Source of the DNA: Pseudomonas sp. Au-Pse12
GTDB lineage: Bacteria; Pseudomonadota; Gammaproteobacteria; Pseudomonadales; Pseudomonadaceae
DNA: 64,000 nt
Direction: 5' to 3'
NCBI RefSeq assembly: GCF_021341665.1
Contig: NZ_JAJTTH010000002.1
Span: 434,001-498,000 of the forward strand
In this document: piece by piece, positions 17,083 through 27,163 of the stretch
How the letters are laid out: every line of letters starts with the position of its first letter
Position numbering within the stretch: position 1 is the stretch's first letter
Made by a program: the position numbers and the translations under genes
The notes under the pieces: generated by a model
Databases searched by the model: none
Told to the model about the DNA's origin: nothing
What the model saw: only the letters and a program-made list of their open reading frames with translations

Positions 17083-17700
17083 ATGTCAGACATTCAACGC
17101 ACATCGATAGGTTATATCTCGCCCCACGGCGACTATGGCCTGCGCAACTCCCAGGCACTGAGCGGCGTCAGCCATCTGTGGCAGGACTTCTTTGCCCAGG
17201 CCCTGGCCGAGCAACGGGGTGAAGGTGCAAGCGTTGAACCGGCACCTGCGGTGGCCATCGATGGCCCGGTGGAACCGCTTGGCGGCAGCGACGTGCTGGC
17301 GCAGATCGTCAACCAGCGCCATTGCAATGTGCAGGAAACCGAAATCCGCCCACCCGAGCCACTGTTCCTGCCCATCGCCGAATTCGAAATGGAACTGCTG
17401 GATAAGCCGGCCCCGCCCTTCCCGCCGGAAGAAATCGTCGCCCAGCAGCGCCAGCAGGATTTCGAAAGTGGCTGGGTACGCCCGATCGTGCTCAACGCCG
17501 GTCAGCCAGTCCCCGCTCCGGGCCCTGCGCCAGAGCCTCGTCCACTGCACCTGCCTATCGCCGAATTCGAACTGGACCTGCTGGACAAGCCGGCCGAACC
17601 GTTCCCGCCGCAAGAGCTCATCGAGCAGCAGCGGGCGATGGACTTCGATATCGGCTGGGCCCGTCCGCTGATCCTGCAGAACCTGCGCATCGCCGCCTGA
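17083..17700 (+). CDS. Pseudomonas protein of unknown function with a tandem LPIAEFE repeat
   Basis: A 205-residue soluble, acidic, proline-rich protein with no signal peptide. It contains two near-identical units of about 40 residues. Unit 1 starts LFLPIAEFEMELLDKPAPPF and unit 2 LHLPIAEFELDLLDKPAEPF; each ends with a Q-Q-R-x-x-D-F-x-x-G-W-x-R-P block, and a Pro-rich linker (PVPAPGPAPEPRP) joins them. A third, N-terminal block (GISPHGDYGLRNSQALSG region) is unique. I do not recognise a domain; short linear motif repeats of this kind often serve as docking sites. ATG 17083 follows GAGAG; an earlier ATG-less extension is not convincing. Confidence 0.72.
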   Translation: MSDIQRTSIGYISPHGDYGLRNSQALSGVSHLWQDFFAQALAEQRGEGASVEPAPAVAIDGPVEPLGGSDVLAQIVNQRHCNVQETEIRPPEPLFLPIAEFEMELLDKPAPPFPPEEIVAQQRQQDFESGWVRPIVLNAGQPVPAPGPAPEPRPLHLPIAEFELDLLDKPAEPFPPQELIEQQRAMDFDIGWARPLILQNLRIAA

Positions 17701-17709
17701 TCACGAGTC

Positions 17710-18408
17710 TCAGCGACACACCCACCAGGGCCCCACATCCAGATGAAAGTGGTTGCGATGGGCGCTGTTGTAATCCGGCCCCAGCACCACGTTGAACGCG
17801 TCACAGGCGCCATCCCGGGCCAGCCGCAGAAAACGTCCTTCATTGCTGTCCTTCGGCCAGTCCCGGAGCACGCTGATACTGCGCCCGTCCGCCAGGCGAA
17901 AGCCGGCGATGTCCAGGGCGTTGGCGCTGGCATGCTGACTGCGCGCGCCACTCTCGCGGCTGTACATATTGCGACAGGCGAAGCTGCCCAGGTGATCGAC
18001 CCGAGCAACTGGCTGGCCGTACACCGCCTGCGCGGCCGGCTGCAAGCCATGACGCTGATACAGGGCAAAGGCTACCGCCAGCGGGCAACTGGCAAGAAAG
18101 CTGCTGCTCAGGCCCACCTCACCACCCTGCACACGCAGGGTATTGCTCAACGGGCAGGCCACATCCGTACGGCTGTCAGGCTGGCGACTGGTGCGCAAGC
18201 CGGAGCCCGCCAGCACCTGATCGCACAATTGCGGGTCATCGCGCAGCCGTGCCAGCTTGAAGCGAGTCAACAGATTGGGTTTGGCCCTGACATCCAGGGG
18301 GGCCCAGGGATTCCAGCTATCGGCCACGGGCAACCAGCCCAGGCGGACACCAATCAACAACAGGGCACCCAGCACTAGCAAGGCACCCAGGACTTTCACT
18401 CGCCGCAC
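17710..18408 (-). CDS. Extensin-like C-terminal domain protein
   Basis: A 232-residue protein with an N-terminal membrane anchor (VLGALLVLGALLLIGVRLGW). The remainder matches the bacterial extensin family: a conserved Cys near RLRDDPQLCDQVLAGSG, CPLAVAFALYQRHG, SFACRNMYSRESGARSQHASANALDI with the S-x-H-x-x-x-x-A-x-D-I motif, and a C-terminal HRNHFHLDVGPWWVCR. The His/Asp pattern resembles peptidase-like D-Ala-D-Ala carboxypeptidase folds (M15-like), so cell-wall binding or hydrolysis is possible but unproven. The GTG at 18408 was chosen because CAGGAG lies just upstream. It lies 13 bases after the PEP-mutase-like gene and is probably in its operon. Confidence 0.85.
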   Translation of the reverse strand: MRRVKVLGALLVLGALLLIGVRLGWLPVADSWNPWAPLDVRAKPNLLTRFKLARLRDDPQLCDQVLAGSGLRTSRQPDSRTDVACPLSNTLRVQGGEVGLSSSFLASCPLAVAFALYQRHGLQPAAQAVYGQPVARVDHLGSFACRNMYSRESGARSQHASANALDIAGFRLADGRSISVLRDWPKDSNEGRFLRLARDGACDAFNVVLGPDYNSAHRNHFHLDVGPWWVCR

Positions 18409-18421
18409 GGACACTCCTGTT

Positions 18422-19252
18422 TCACGGTTGCTTGAACAGCTGATTGATCTGCCCGAACGGCATCGCCCGGTCGGCAAAATCGAAGCGCCCGTGGTTATGA
18501 ATGTCTTCCGCGGCCCGGTAGAAAGCACCGTATGCCGCCCGTGCCAGGGCCGACCCCACACTGATGCGCTTGACGCCCAGCTCAGCCAATTGCGCGACGC
18601 TGAGGTTGAGGCCTCCAGACATCAGTACGTTCACGGGCTTGGGCGCCACCGCCCGCACCACCAGCAGGATGTCCTCGGCGCTGCGCAGGGCCGGCGCATA
18701 GAGCACATCGGCACCGGCCTCGGCAAAGGCCTGCAAACGACGGATGGTGTCCGGCAAATCATCACGCCCATGCAGCAGGTTCTCCGCCCGCGCGGTCAGC
18801 GTGAAGGGAAACGGCAGGCTGCGGGCTGCGGCCACGCAGGCCTCGATGCGCTCGACGGCCAGCTGGAAATCGTAGATAGGCTGCTCGACACGGCCAGTGG
18901 CGTCCTCGATCGACGCGCCGACCACGCCGTTCGCGGCCGCCTGCAGCACGGCCCGGGCGCAGCCTTCGGGCGTGTCGGAAAAACCGTTTTCCAGATCCGC
19001 CGCCACGGGCAAGGTGCTGGCAGCGACGATGCGGCGCACGTTGTCCAGCGTGTCTTCCAGGCTGAGCGCACCTTCGGCATCCGGGCGCCCCAGGGAGAAG
19101 GCATAGCCGGCACTGGTGGTGGCCAGGGCTTCGAAACCGAGGCTGGCGAGCATCGTTGCCGAACCGGCATCCCAGGGGTTGGGAATGACGAAGGCCCCGG
19201 CACGTTCATGCAGGGCCCTGAAGGCAGTGGCTCGAAGGGTTTGCGCGTCCAT
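18422..19252 (-). CDS. Isocitrate lyase / PEP mutase family enzyme
   Basis: A 276-residue TIM-barrel enzyme of the PEP mutase/2-methylisocitrate lyase superfamily. PNPWDAGSATMLASLGFEALATTSAGYAFSLG is the N-terminal barrel signature, ADLENGF carries the Mg-binding acid, and ASIEDATG the second acidic site. The lyase-specific K-K-C-G-H motif is absent, which fits the broader group of C-C or P-C lyases and hydrolases of unknown substrate. The substrate cannot be assigned. It lies upstream of the extensin-like gene on the same strand. Confidence 0.85.
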   Translation of the reverse strand: MDAQTLRATAFRALHERAGAFVIPNPWDAGSATMLASLGFEALATTSAGYAFSLGRPDAEGALSLEDTLDNVRRIVAASTLPVAADLENGFSDTPEGCARAVLQAAANGVVGASIEDATGRVEQPIYDFQLAVERIEACVAAARSLPFPFTLTARAENLLHGRDDLPDTIRRLQAFAEAGADVLYAPALRSAEDILLVVRAVAPKPVNVLMSGGLNLSVAQLAELGVKRISVGSALARAAYGAFYRAAEDIHNHGRFDFADRAMPFGQINQLFKQP

Positions 19253-19285
19253 TTGCTCGCTCCTGAAGAAGGCCGTGAAAGCGCC

Positions 19286-20143
19286 TCAGAGCAAGCCAAG
19301 TTGCTCCGCAGCGGGCTCTCTATATAACTCAGGCAATGCGGGCAAGCCAGGCAAACGTTGCATCAGCCGAGCGTGAAAACGCAGGGCCAGCGCTGCCGCC
19401 AGGCGGTTGTCCGAAGTGTGCAGAAACACATAGGGCGTACGCCCTTCTTCGATCCAGCCGGCGACCTTGTCGATCCACGGCAGCAGAAACGGATCGTTGG
19501 CCTCAAGCTCCGGGTGGCCGATGAAGCGCACCTGAGGAAACAGGGTAAACGCCGCCGGCCGGGGCGGCACCTTGGGCTTCTTCGACTGCGCGTGCAGCAC
19601 GGCGGGAGCAGTCGAGGTGCAACTGAACAGGGCGCGCGGGTCGAGGCAGATCCGCTCTACGCCACGCTCGCGCAGCAGGCGGTTGAGCCTGCGTTCGGCG
19701 TCGCCCTTGGTGAAGAACTCCGGGTGCCGGACTTCCACCGCCAGCGGCCGCTCCAGGCCATCGATGAAGCCGGCCAGTTCCGTCAGGCGCTGCGGCGCGA
19801 AACTGGCCGGCAATTGCAGCCACAGCGGCGACACTCGCTGACCCAGGGGGCTGAGCAGCTGGACAAAGGTTTCAGCGGCGCTCAACTGCTCGCGCAGGTC
19901 ACCGCCGTGACTGATGTCACCGGGGAACTTGGCGGTAAAGCGAAAGTGCTCGGGCATGATCTCGGCCCAGCGCTGCACGGTGCCGGGAGCAGGCCGGGCA
20001 TAGAAGGTGGTGTTGCCTTCAACGGCATTGAAGACCTGGGAATACAGGCGCAGAAAATCGTTCGGCCGAGCCTCTGCCGGGTACAGGTACTCACGCCAGG
20101 CGTTTTCGCTCCAGGACGGACAACCGAGGAAATAAGGCAGCAT
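19286..20143 (-). CDS. DUF72 domain protein (YecE-like)
   Basis: A 285-residue protein with a TIM-barrel-like fold predicted for DUF72. MLPYFLGCPSWSENAWREYLYP is the typical start, with FNAVEGNTTFYARP and VEVRHPEFFTKG as further family blocks. The reaction is not known. ATG 20143 overlaps the stop codon of the upstream 100-residue gene by one base (TGATG), so translation is probably coupled. An in-frame upstream extension would lie inside that gene and is rejected. Confidence 0.88.
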   Translation of the reverse strand: MLPYFLGCPSWSENAWREYLYPAEARPNDFLRLYSQVFNAVEGNTTFYARPAPGTVQRWAEIMPEHFRFTAKFPGDISHGGDLREQLSAAETFVQLLSPLGQRVSPLWLQLPASFAPQRLTELAGFIDGLERPLAVEVRHPEFFTKGDAERRLNRLLRERGVERICLDPRALFSCTSTAPAVLHAQSKKPKVPPRPAAFTLFPQVRFIGHPELEANDPFLLPWIDKVAGWIEEGRTPYVFLHTSDNRLAAALALRFHARLMQRLPGLPALPELYREPAAEQLGLL

Positions 20144-20445
20144 CAGATATGCAGGTCGAGACCCACCACTTCCATGTCCCAATCGACAAAGCCGGCCGTG
20201 GTCAGGTAGCTGGCCAGGGCATTGGCCACGCTCCTTTTCATCGCCCGCTGGAAGATCATGTCCTGTGGGCGGGCCGGTAGATTGCCGGTGCGCGAGGCAG
20301 AAGCCTGGGAGCGGTTCTGAGTCGAAGGCTCGGACTGCACGTCAATCGCATCGGCATCATCCAGGGACTCATCTACCTGCGCCCGGCCTTTGCGAGGCTT
20401 GCGCTTGATGGGGTAGGACTGAGAGGAGATGCCGTCTATGCGCAT
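20143..20445 (-). CDS. Small protein coupled to the DUF72 gene, function unknown
   Basis: A 100-residue, charged protein without signal or membrane span. The first half (SYPIKRKPRKGRAQVDESLDD) is basic then acidic and probably disordered; the second (MIFQRAMKRSVANALASYLTTAGFVDWDM) looks like a short helical unit. I do not recognise a family. The stop codon overlaps the DUF72 start by one base, suggesting that the two act together or that this gene sets the dose of the second. Confidence 0.68.
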   Translation of the reverse strand: MRIDGISSQSYPIKRKPRKGRAQVDESLDDADAIDVQSEPSTQNRSQASASRTGNLPARPQDMIFQRAMKRSVANALASYLTTAGFVDWDMEVVGLDLHI

Positions 20446-20629
20446 ACTGAAAAGCCCGGGGTCAATGATGGCAATTTAGCGGCACCGCTACGACTTAGCA
20501 AATGCCCGAGTGATAACTAGAACACAGAAAAGCCAAAAGGTTTAAAACCGGGCAGGATCAGCTCGGAGAACCGGACGATTGGCGGCTGAAGCAGAAGTTG
20601 CCCTCATCACCGCAGGTCATTGCCAGTCG

Positions 20630-21304
20630 TCAGCGAGCCTTGGGCGTCGCGACCTTGTCCCGCAGATAGACAGGTTGTGCCTCGTCGGCAACGATCGCCT
20701 CGCCGCGCTCCCAGGCAAATTGCGCGAGGGTCAGCAAGTCGACCGCGTGCGGCAGCATGCCGGCGTCCTGGCCGCTGAGGCTGACGGCAATGCGCTCGCC
20801 ATACCCCCAACCGGTGCCCGCGCCGAACCAGTCGCCGCTGGCTCCCTCAGGCAGGGCCGCCACTTCCGGCGGCAGGACTGCCTCCGCGCCGACCAGACGC
20901 ATCTCGCCGGCCGTTTCCCGGTAGCAGCCCCAGTAGACTTCATCCATGCGCGCATCGATGGCCGCTGCAACCTGGGTCGCGCCCTGCTCGCGCAAGGCGC
21001 GTTGGGCCAGCACCGCCAGGTTGGACACCGGTAACACCGGGCGCTCCAGGGCAAAGGCCAGGCCCTGCACCACACCAATGGCGATACGCACCCCGGTAAA
21101 TGCCCCCGGACCGCGGCCAAAGGCAATGGCCTCGACCTCTTGCAAGGTAACGCCGGCGTTGGCCAGCAGTGCCTGGATCATCGGCAGCAGCTTCTGCGCG
21201 TGCAGGCGCGGGATCACCTCGTAATGGCTCGTGACCTTGCCGTCATGCAGCAAAGCAACGGAGCAAGCTTCAGTCGCGGTGTCCAGGGCCAGCAAGGTGC
21301 TCAT
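20630..21304 (-). CDS. tsaB: tRNA threonylcarbamoyladenosine biosynthesis protein TsaB
   Basis: A 224-residue actin-like ATPase-fold protein. TsaB partners TsaD and TsaE in forming t6A37 on tRNAs. Visible blocks are MSTLLALDTATEACSVALL, IAFGRGPGAFTGVRIAIGVVQG (the family GPGSFTG-type motif) and VLPVSNLAVLAQRA. ATG 21304 starts the conserved part; the upstream extension overlaps the adk terminator region and is rejected. Together with tcdA at the left end, the window holds both a t6A synthesis gene and the gene that cyclises t6A. Confidence 0.94.
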   Translation of the reverse strand: MSTLLALDTATEACSVALLHDGKVTSHYEVIPRLHAQKLLPMIQALLANAGVTLQEVEAIAFGRGPGAFTGVRIAIGVVQGLAFALERPVLPVSNLAVLAQRALREQGATQVAAAIDARMDEVYWGCYRETAGEMRLVGAEAVLPPEVAALPEGASGDWFGAGTGWGYGERIAVSLSGQDAGMLPHAVDLLTLAQFAWERGEAIVADEAQPVYLRDKVATPKAR

Positions 21305-21349
21305 TCGGGGTTCCATCGGCATAGAAAAAAGTGACGCATTATAAACAGC

Positions 21350-21371
21350 AACGGCCCGCAAGCGGGCCGTT
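21350..21371 (-). terminator. Hairpin downstream of adk
   Basis: AACGGCCCGC/GCGGGCCGTT, a 10-base stem with a two-base loop, begins 24 bases after the adk stop and is followed leftward by GCTGTTTATAAT. The T-tract is weak, so it may be an attenuator between adk and tsaB rather than a full terminator. Confidence 0.6.
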
Positions 21372-21394
21372 CAACGATCAAACGATCAGGCAAC

Positions 21395-22141
<747 letters not shown>

Positions 22142-22330
22142 TCAAGATACACAGCCGACACAGCGCACACAAGCAGTCGAAAGTCGGAGGAACCCGGCCC
22201 TTTTGTGCCCCATTGGCCGGGTAGAACAAGTCGCAACCCGATAACAAAGTGTCGCCAGATGAATCTGAACGACACCTTGCAATTGCCTTGATCGGGGCGG
22301 CCGCAAAGCTCGCTGGCAGCCCCGCGCACC

Positions 22331-24961
22331 TCAGCCGGTATTGCGCAAACCGGCGGCGATACCCGCCACGGAGACCAGCAACGCCTGTTCCACGGGGCTT
22401 CCTTGCGGCGCCTCCTGCTTGCGCGAGCGCGCCAGCAGTTCGGCCTGCAACAGATGCAGCGGATCCAGGTAAGTGTTGCGCAGGCGGATGAACTCCAGGG
22501 TATCGGGGCTGTGAGCCAGCAGTTGCGACTGCCCGGTCAGGCCCAGGACCACCGCGCAGGCCTGCGACAATAGGTCGCGTAAATGCTCGCCCAATGGCAA
22601 CAGTTCGGCCTCCACCAGGCGCTCGTCATAGGAGCGGGCAATGTCCGCGTCAGCCTTGGCCAGGACCATCTCCAGCATGTCGATGCGGGTACGGAAGAAC
22701 GGCCATTGCTCCCGCATCTGCGCCAGCAGCTCGCCCTCGCCGCGCGCCAGGGCCTTGCTCAACGCCGCTTCCCAGCCGAGCCAGGCGGGCAGCATCAGGC
22801 GGGTCTGGGTCCAGCCGAAAATCCACGGAATGGCCCGCAGGCTCTCAATGCCGCCAGCCCGGCGCTTGGCTGGCCGACTCCCCAGTGGCAGCCGGCCCAG
22901 TTCCTGTTCCGGAGTGGACTGGCGGAAGTACTCGACGAACTGCGGGTTGTCTCGCACCACCTCGCGGTAGGCCCGGACTCCGTCGCTGGCCAGCTCATCC
23001 ATCAGGTGGCGCCAGGCGGGCTCCGGCGGTGGCGGCGGCAACAAGGTCGCCTCCAGCACCGCGGCCAGATAGAGGTTGAGGTTCTGTTCGGCAATGTCTG
23101 GCAGGCCGAATTTGAAACGGATCATTTCCCCCTGCTCGGTGGTGCGGAAACGCCCGGCCACCGAGCCGGGCGGCTGCGACAGAATGGCCGCGTGGGCCGG
23201 GCCGCCGCCACGCCCCACGGTGCCACCGCGACCGTGGAACAGCAGCAGCTCCACCTGCTGTTCGCGGCAGATGTCCACCAACCGCTCCTGCGCCCGGTAC
23301 TGGGCCCAGGCCGCAGCCGTGGTGCCGGCATCCTTGGCCGAGTCGGAGTAACCGATCATCACTTCCTGCGGCCCCTGCAGGCGCGAGCGATATCCCGGCA
23401 TATGCAGCAGTTTTTCCATCACCGGGCCGGCGTTGTCCAGGTCCGCCAGGGTTTCGAACAGCGGCACCACGCGCATCGGCCGCAGCACCCCGGCTTCCTT
23501 GAGCAGCAACTGCACCGCCAGCACATCGGAGGCCGCGCCGGCCATGGAAATCACATAGGAACCCAGGGACGCCGCCGGCGCGCCGGCGATCTCGCGGCAG
23601 GTGGCGAGCACTTCGGCGGTGTCCGCCGAAGGCTTGAAGTAACCCGGCAACAAGGGGCGCCGGCTGCCCAGTTCGCGCATCAGGAAGCTGATGCGGTCTT
23701 CTTCGCTCCAGTCCTCATAACGTCCCAGCCCCAGGTAGTCGGTGATCTCCGTCATCGCCGAGGTGTGCCGGCTGGAATCCTGACGCACATCCAGGCGCAC
23801 CAGGAACAGGCCGAACGTCACCGCCCGGCGCAGGCAGTCGAGCAACGGACCATCGGCAATCACGCCCATGCCGCACTCGTGCAGCGACTGGTAGCACAGT
23901 TGCAGCGGCTCCAGCAGGTCACGGTTGTTGTGCAGCACCTCCACACTCGCCGGCACCGCCGCGCTGAGCGCCGCATGGGCCCAATTGCGCGTGGCCCGCA
24001 GGCGTTCGCGCAACTGCTTGAGCAGCGCCCGATAGGGTTCGGCGCTGTCCCCGGCCTTGGCCAGGAGGGCCGGGCTGGCTTGCTGCATGGACAGCTCGGC
24101 AGCCAGGTGATCGATGTCCCGCAGGTACAGGTCGGCAGCCATCCAGCGCGCCAGCAGCAGCACTTCACGGGTTACCGCGGCGGTGACATTGGGGTTGCCA
24201 TCACGGTCGCCGCCCATCCACGAGGCAAAGCGGATCGGCGCCGACTCCAGCGGCAGGTGCAGCCCCGTGGCCTCGAACAAGGCCTTGTCGGCCTTGCGCA
24301 GGTAGTTGGGGATGGCCTGCCACAGCGAATGCTCGATCACCGCAAAACCCCATTTGGCTTCATCCACCGGGGTTGGCCGGGTACGACGGATTTCCTCGGT
24401 ATGCCAGGCCTCGGCGATCAGGCGCTGCAAGCGCTCCTGGATCTGCCCGCGCTCGGCGCTGGTCAGGTCGCGGTGGTCCTGGGCCGCCAGTTGCCCGGCG
24501 ATGGCATCGTATTTCTGGATCAGCGTGCGACGCGCCACTTCGGTGGGGTGGGCGGTCAGCACCAGCTCGATTTCCAGGCGCCCCAACTGTCGGGCCAAGG
24601 CATCGGCGGAATGGCCCTCGGCCCGCAGGCGGGCCAGCAGTTCCGGCAGCACCCGGGCCTCGAACGGCGCAGGCTGCGACTCGTCGCGACGGTGGATCAA
24701 CTGATACTGCTCGGCGATGTTCGCCAGGTTGAGAAACTGGTTGAAGGCCCTGGCCACCGGCAGCAGTTCGTCCTCGCTCAACTGATCGAGGCTGGCGCTC
24801 AGCTCGGCGCCCGGCGAGCCACGGCGATCAGCCTTGGCGCCTTTGCGAATCTGCTCGATCTTGTCGAGGAAAGCCTCCCCGTACTGGTCACGGATGGTAT
24901 TGCCCAACAGTTCTCCCAAGAGGTGAACGTCTTCGCGCAAGCGCGCATCAATATCGGTCAT
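22331..24961 (-). CDS. ppc: Phosphoenolpyruvate carboxylase
   Basis: An 876-residue PEP carboxylase that makes oxaloacetate from PEP and bicarbonate to refill the TCA cycle. Catalytic blocks are visible: [13 protein letters not shown] with the active histidine, [43 protein letters not shown] and the C-terminal [20 protein letters not shown] and [13 protein letters not shown] 24961 ([11 protein letters not shown]) follows GGAGA. It runs divergently from 25165 and toward adk, 288 bases away; this gap shows no clear terminator. Confidence 0.97.
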   Translation of the reverse strand: MTDIDARLREDVHLLGELLGNTIRDQYGEAFLDKIEQIRKGAKADRRGSPGAELSASLDQLSEDELLPVARAFNQFLNLANIAEQYQLIHRRDESQPAPFEARVLPELLARLRAEGHSADALARQLGRLEIELVLTAHPTEVARRTLIQKYDAIAGQLAAQDHRDLTSAERGQIQERLQRLIAEAWHTEEIRRTRPTPVDEAKWGFAVIEHSLWQAIPNYLRKADKALFEATGLHLPLESAPIRFASWMGGDRDGNPNVTAAVTREVLLLARWMAADLYLRDIDHLAAELSMQQASPALLAKAGDSAEPYRALLKQLRERLRATRNWAHAALSAAVPASVEVLHNNRDLLEPLQLCYQSLHECGMGVIADGPLLDCLRRAVTFGLFLVRLDVRQDSSRHTSAMTEITDYLGLGRYEDWSEEDRISFLMRELGSRRPLLPGYFKPSADTAEVLATCREIAGAPAASLGSYVISMAGAASDVLAVQLLLKEAGVLRPMRVVPLFETLADLDNAGPVMEKLLHMPGYRSRLQGPQEVMIGYSDSAKDAGTTAAAWAQYRAQERLVDICREQQVELLLFHGRGGTVGRGGGPAHAAILSQPPGSVAGRFRTTEQGEMIRFKFGLPDIAEQNLNLYLAAVLEATLLPPPPPEPAWRHLMDELASDGVRAYREVVRDNPQFVEYFRQSTPEQELGRLPLGSRPAKRRAGGIESLRAIPWIFGWTQTRLMLPAWLGWEAALSKALARGEGELLAQMREQWPFFRTRIDMLEMVLAKADADIARSYDERLVEAELLPLGEHLRDLLSQACAVVLGLTGQSQLLAHSPDTLEFIRLRNTYLDPLHLLQAELLARSRKQEAPQGSPVEQALLVSVAGIAAGLRNTG

Positions 24962-25164
24962 CGAGGTGTTCTCCAGCAGACTCAAGGCGGCACGGAAGGC
25001 TCAAGAGTGCCGCCTGCACGCCTTGCTTAGCAAGCATGGGCAAACCCGATCAAACCTTCGACATTGCAGCTAGTCTCAAACATGGGCCACACAAGGGCCG
25101 CATTCCGGCCACGGCCGGTCAACTCAACCCAGCCTGCCACGAGCAGGTGTTCATTGAGGTCATC

Positions 25165-25509
25165 ATGAAAATCCGTGAACTCGCGCAACACTGGGAAGAA
25201 AACGCCAAGGGTCGCCTGACCAAGACCGGCTACCGGATTCACCTGGACGTGGAAGCCGCCGCCCGCCTGGCCGCGCTCACCGAGATGTACCCCAAGCGCC
25301 AGACCGAAGAACTGCTCGGCGAACTGATCGGCGCCGCCCTGGAAGAACTCGAGGCAAGCTTCCCCTACATCCAGGGGCAGCATGTCGTGGCCACCGATGA
25401 GGAGGGCGATCCGCTGTACGAAGATGTCGGCCCGACCCCTCGTTTCCTGGCATTGTCACGCCAGCATCTGCACCTGCTGTCGAGCCAGTCCGACAAGCCC
25501 AAGCACTGA
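25165..25509 (+). CDS. Conserved hypothetical protein, 114 residues
   Basis: A small soluble protein, MKIRELAQHWEENAKGRLT at the start, with a predicted ribbon-helix-helix-like segment YRIHLDVEAAARLAALTEMY followed by a helix (TEELLGELIGAALEEL). The end (PTPRFLALSRQHLHLL) is unique to the family. The YRIHL-DVEAAARLAAL block could bind DNA, which I infer from pattern only. ATG 25165 is preceded by TGAGGT; the longer frame upstream is not supported. It is divergent from ppc. Confidence 0.72.
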   Translation: MKIRELAQHWEENAKGRLTKTGYRIHLDVEAAARLAALTEMYPKRQTEELLGELIGAALEELEASFPYIQGQHVVATDEEGDPLYEDVGPTPRFLALSRQHLHLLSSQSDKPKH

Positions 25510-25545
25510 ACCGCGCACCTTCTGCACACACTTGAAAATCATCCT

Positions 25546-25570
25546 TTCCGGCCCTGAAAAGGGCCGGGAA
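25546..25570. terminator. Hairpin downstream of the 114-residue gene
   Basis: Stem CCGGCCCT (25548-25555) and AGGGCCGG (25560-25567) with a GAAA tetraloop, 39 bases after the stop. No T-tract follows, so the role as terminator is uncertain. Confidence 0.4.
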
Positions 25571-25654
25571 TACCCCTGCGCACGGCAAAAGTTCCCGGTT
25601 TAGAGCCCTGTCCGAGCCGTCAGGTTTTTTTCCGGCCAATCGCCATCTTTCTCT

Positions 25655-25682
25655 GAACTATTCAAAAAAGCCTCAGGTCACA
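25655..25682 (+). promoter_or_regulatory. Candidate AlgU/SigX-type promoter of the lptF pair
   Basis: GAACTA at 25655-25660, a 17-base spacer and TCACA at 25678-25682 resemble the GAACTT-N16/17-TCTGA extracytoplasmic-function consensus used by AlgU in Pseudomonas. LptF is reported to be envelope-stress controlled in P. aeruginosa. The match at -10 is imperfect and no start site is shown. Confidence 0.45.
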
Positions 25683-25797
25683 CCCATTAGCCATCACTGG
25701 AACGGCCGTTTCAAATTTCGCCATCAGCGCTCGTCATCACTGAAACGTCAGGGCGCCAGGACCAGGATGGATGTTGATGTTTCCCAGGAGTTACCCA

Positions 25798-26211
25798 ATG
25801 GAGTTGAAGACCATGAAGATCAGCACTGCGAAATCCTCGTTCACCTCTCTGCGCGGGCTGAAGCTGGCCGCGCTGGCCCTCGGCAGCAGCATGGTACTGG
25901 CCGGTTGTGCCGGTAACCCGCCTTCCGAGCAGTACGCGGTCACGCAATCTGCGGTCAATAGCGCAGTGAGCGCAGGCGGCACCGAGTTCGCCGCCGTGGA
26001 AATGAAATCGGCGCAGGACAAGCTCAAGCAAGCCGAGATCGCCATGCACGACAAGAAGTACGACGAAGCCCGTCGCCTGGCCGAACAAGCCGAGTGGGAC
26101 GCCCGCGTAGCAGAGCGCAAGGCCCAGGCCGCCAAGGCCGAGCAGGCGCTGAAAGACTCGCAGAAAGGCGTTCAGGAACTGCGTCAGGAAGGTATGCGCA
26201 GCGTGCAGTAA
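25798..26211 (+). CDS. DUF4398-type lipoprotein
   Basis: A 137-residue predicted lipoprotein. The signal ends in the lipobox VLAGCAGN. The mature part is one long alanine- and lysine-rich helix (EMKSAQDKLKQAEIAMHDKK to AEQALKDSQKGVQEL), the pattern of DUF4398 proteins, which often sit before OmpA-like lipoproteins. ATG 25798 was chosen because CAGGAG lies just upstream; ATG 25813 also reads well into the signal. The lptF gene begins 50 bases downstream, so the two are likely one operon. Confidence 0.85.
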   Translation: MELKTMKISTAKSSFTSLRGLKLAALALGSSMVLAGCAGNPPSEQYAVTQSAVNSAVSAGGTEFAAVEMKSAQDKLKQAEIAMHDKKYDEARRLAEQAEWDARVAERKAQAAKAEQALKDSQKGVQELRQEGMRSVQ

Positions 26212-26261
26212 GCCGCCGCCGATTCCCACGTACTCGTATTTGATTGAAAGGACGAACCATT

Positions 26262-27050
26262 ATGCGCAAACAACTGATGATCCCTGCCCTGTTGGCCATG
26301 AGCGTAGCCCTGGCGGCCTGCTCCACCCCGCCCAACGCCAACCTGGAAAACGCCCGGACCAACTTCTCCGCCCTGCAGGCCAACCCGCAGGCAAGCAAGG
26401 TCGCGGCCCTGGAAACCAAGGACGCCGCCGACTGGATGGACAAGGCCGACAAGGCCTACCTGAACAAGGACGACGAGAAGAAGGTCGACCAACTGGCCTA
26501 CCTGACCAACCAGCGGGTTGAAGTGGCCAAGGAAACCATTGCCCTGCGCACCGCCGAAGCCAAACTCAAGGACGCCGGCGACCAGCGTGCCCGCGCCATC
26601 CTCGAAGCCCGCGACGCGCAGATCAAGCAACTGCAGGACAGCCTCAACGCCAAGCAGACCGACCGCGGCACCCTGGTGACTTTCGGTGACGTGCTGTTCG
26701 CCACCAACAAGTCCGACCTGAAATCCAGCGGCCTGGTGAACATCAACAAGCTGGCGCAATTCCTCCAGCAGAACCCGGACCGCAAGGTGATCGTCGAAGG
26801 CTACACCGACAGCACCGGCAGCGACTCCTACAACCAGTCGCTGTCCGAGCGCCGTGCCGGCTCGGTGCAGATGGCCCTGATCCGCATGGGCGTCGACCCG
26901 GCGCGCATCGTCAGCCAGGGTTACGGCAAGGAGTATCCAGTGGCCGATAACGGCAGCGTTTCCGGACGCGCCATGAACCGTCGCGTGGAAGTCACCATCT
27001 CCAACGACAACCAGCCGGTGGCGCCACGCTCGGCCATCAGCCGCAACTAA
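26262..27050 (+). CDS. lptF: OmpA-family lipoprotein LptF
   Basis: A 262-residue outer-membrane lipoprotein. The signal ends at lipobox VALAAC (Cys20). A helical region (about 30-140, EARDAQIKQLQDSLNAKQ) precedes a C-terminal OmpA peptidoglycan-binding domain (about 145-255) with the VEGYTDSTGS and NQSLSERRAGSV motifs and the NRRVEVTI end. This layout matches P. aeruginosa LptF (a lipoprotein linked to envelope stress and survival). It probably bridges outer membrane and cell wall. AAAGGA sits upstream of the ATG. Confidence 0.9.
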   Translation: MRKQLMIPALLAMSVALAACSTPPNANLENARTNFSALQANPQASKVAALETKDAADWMDKADKAYLNKDDEKKVDQLAYLTNQRVEVAKETIALRTAEAKLKDAGDQRARAILEARDAQIKQLQDSLNAKQTDRGTLVTFGDVLFATNKSDLKSSGLVNINKLAQFLQQNPDRKVIVEGYTDSTGSDSYNQSLSERRAGSVQMALIRMGVDPARIVSQGYGKEYPVADNGSVSGRAMNRRVEVTISNDNQPVAPRSAISRN

Positions 27051-27083
27051 GCTCCCCCCTGCTTATATAGGCAGGCCAAACAA

Positions 27084-27119
27084 AACGCCGCCGAGCTCTT
27101 CACTCGGCGGCGTTTTTTT
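27084..27119 (+). terminator. Strong Rho-independent terminator of the lptF operon
   Basis: AACGCCGCCGAG and CTCGGCGGCGTT form a 12-base stem with a 7-base loop, followed by a run of seven T. It lies 33 bases after the lptF stop. Confidence 0.92.
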
Positions 27120-27163
27120 AGGCGTCTTCGCCGGCAAGCCGGCGACCAAGGCAACCCTGCCGG

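Noticed and set aside
22583..25030. 815-residue open frame opposite ppc
   Set aside because: Antisense shadow of a gene with all PEP carboxylase motifs.
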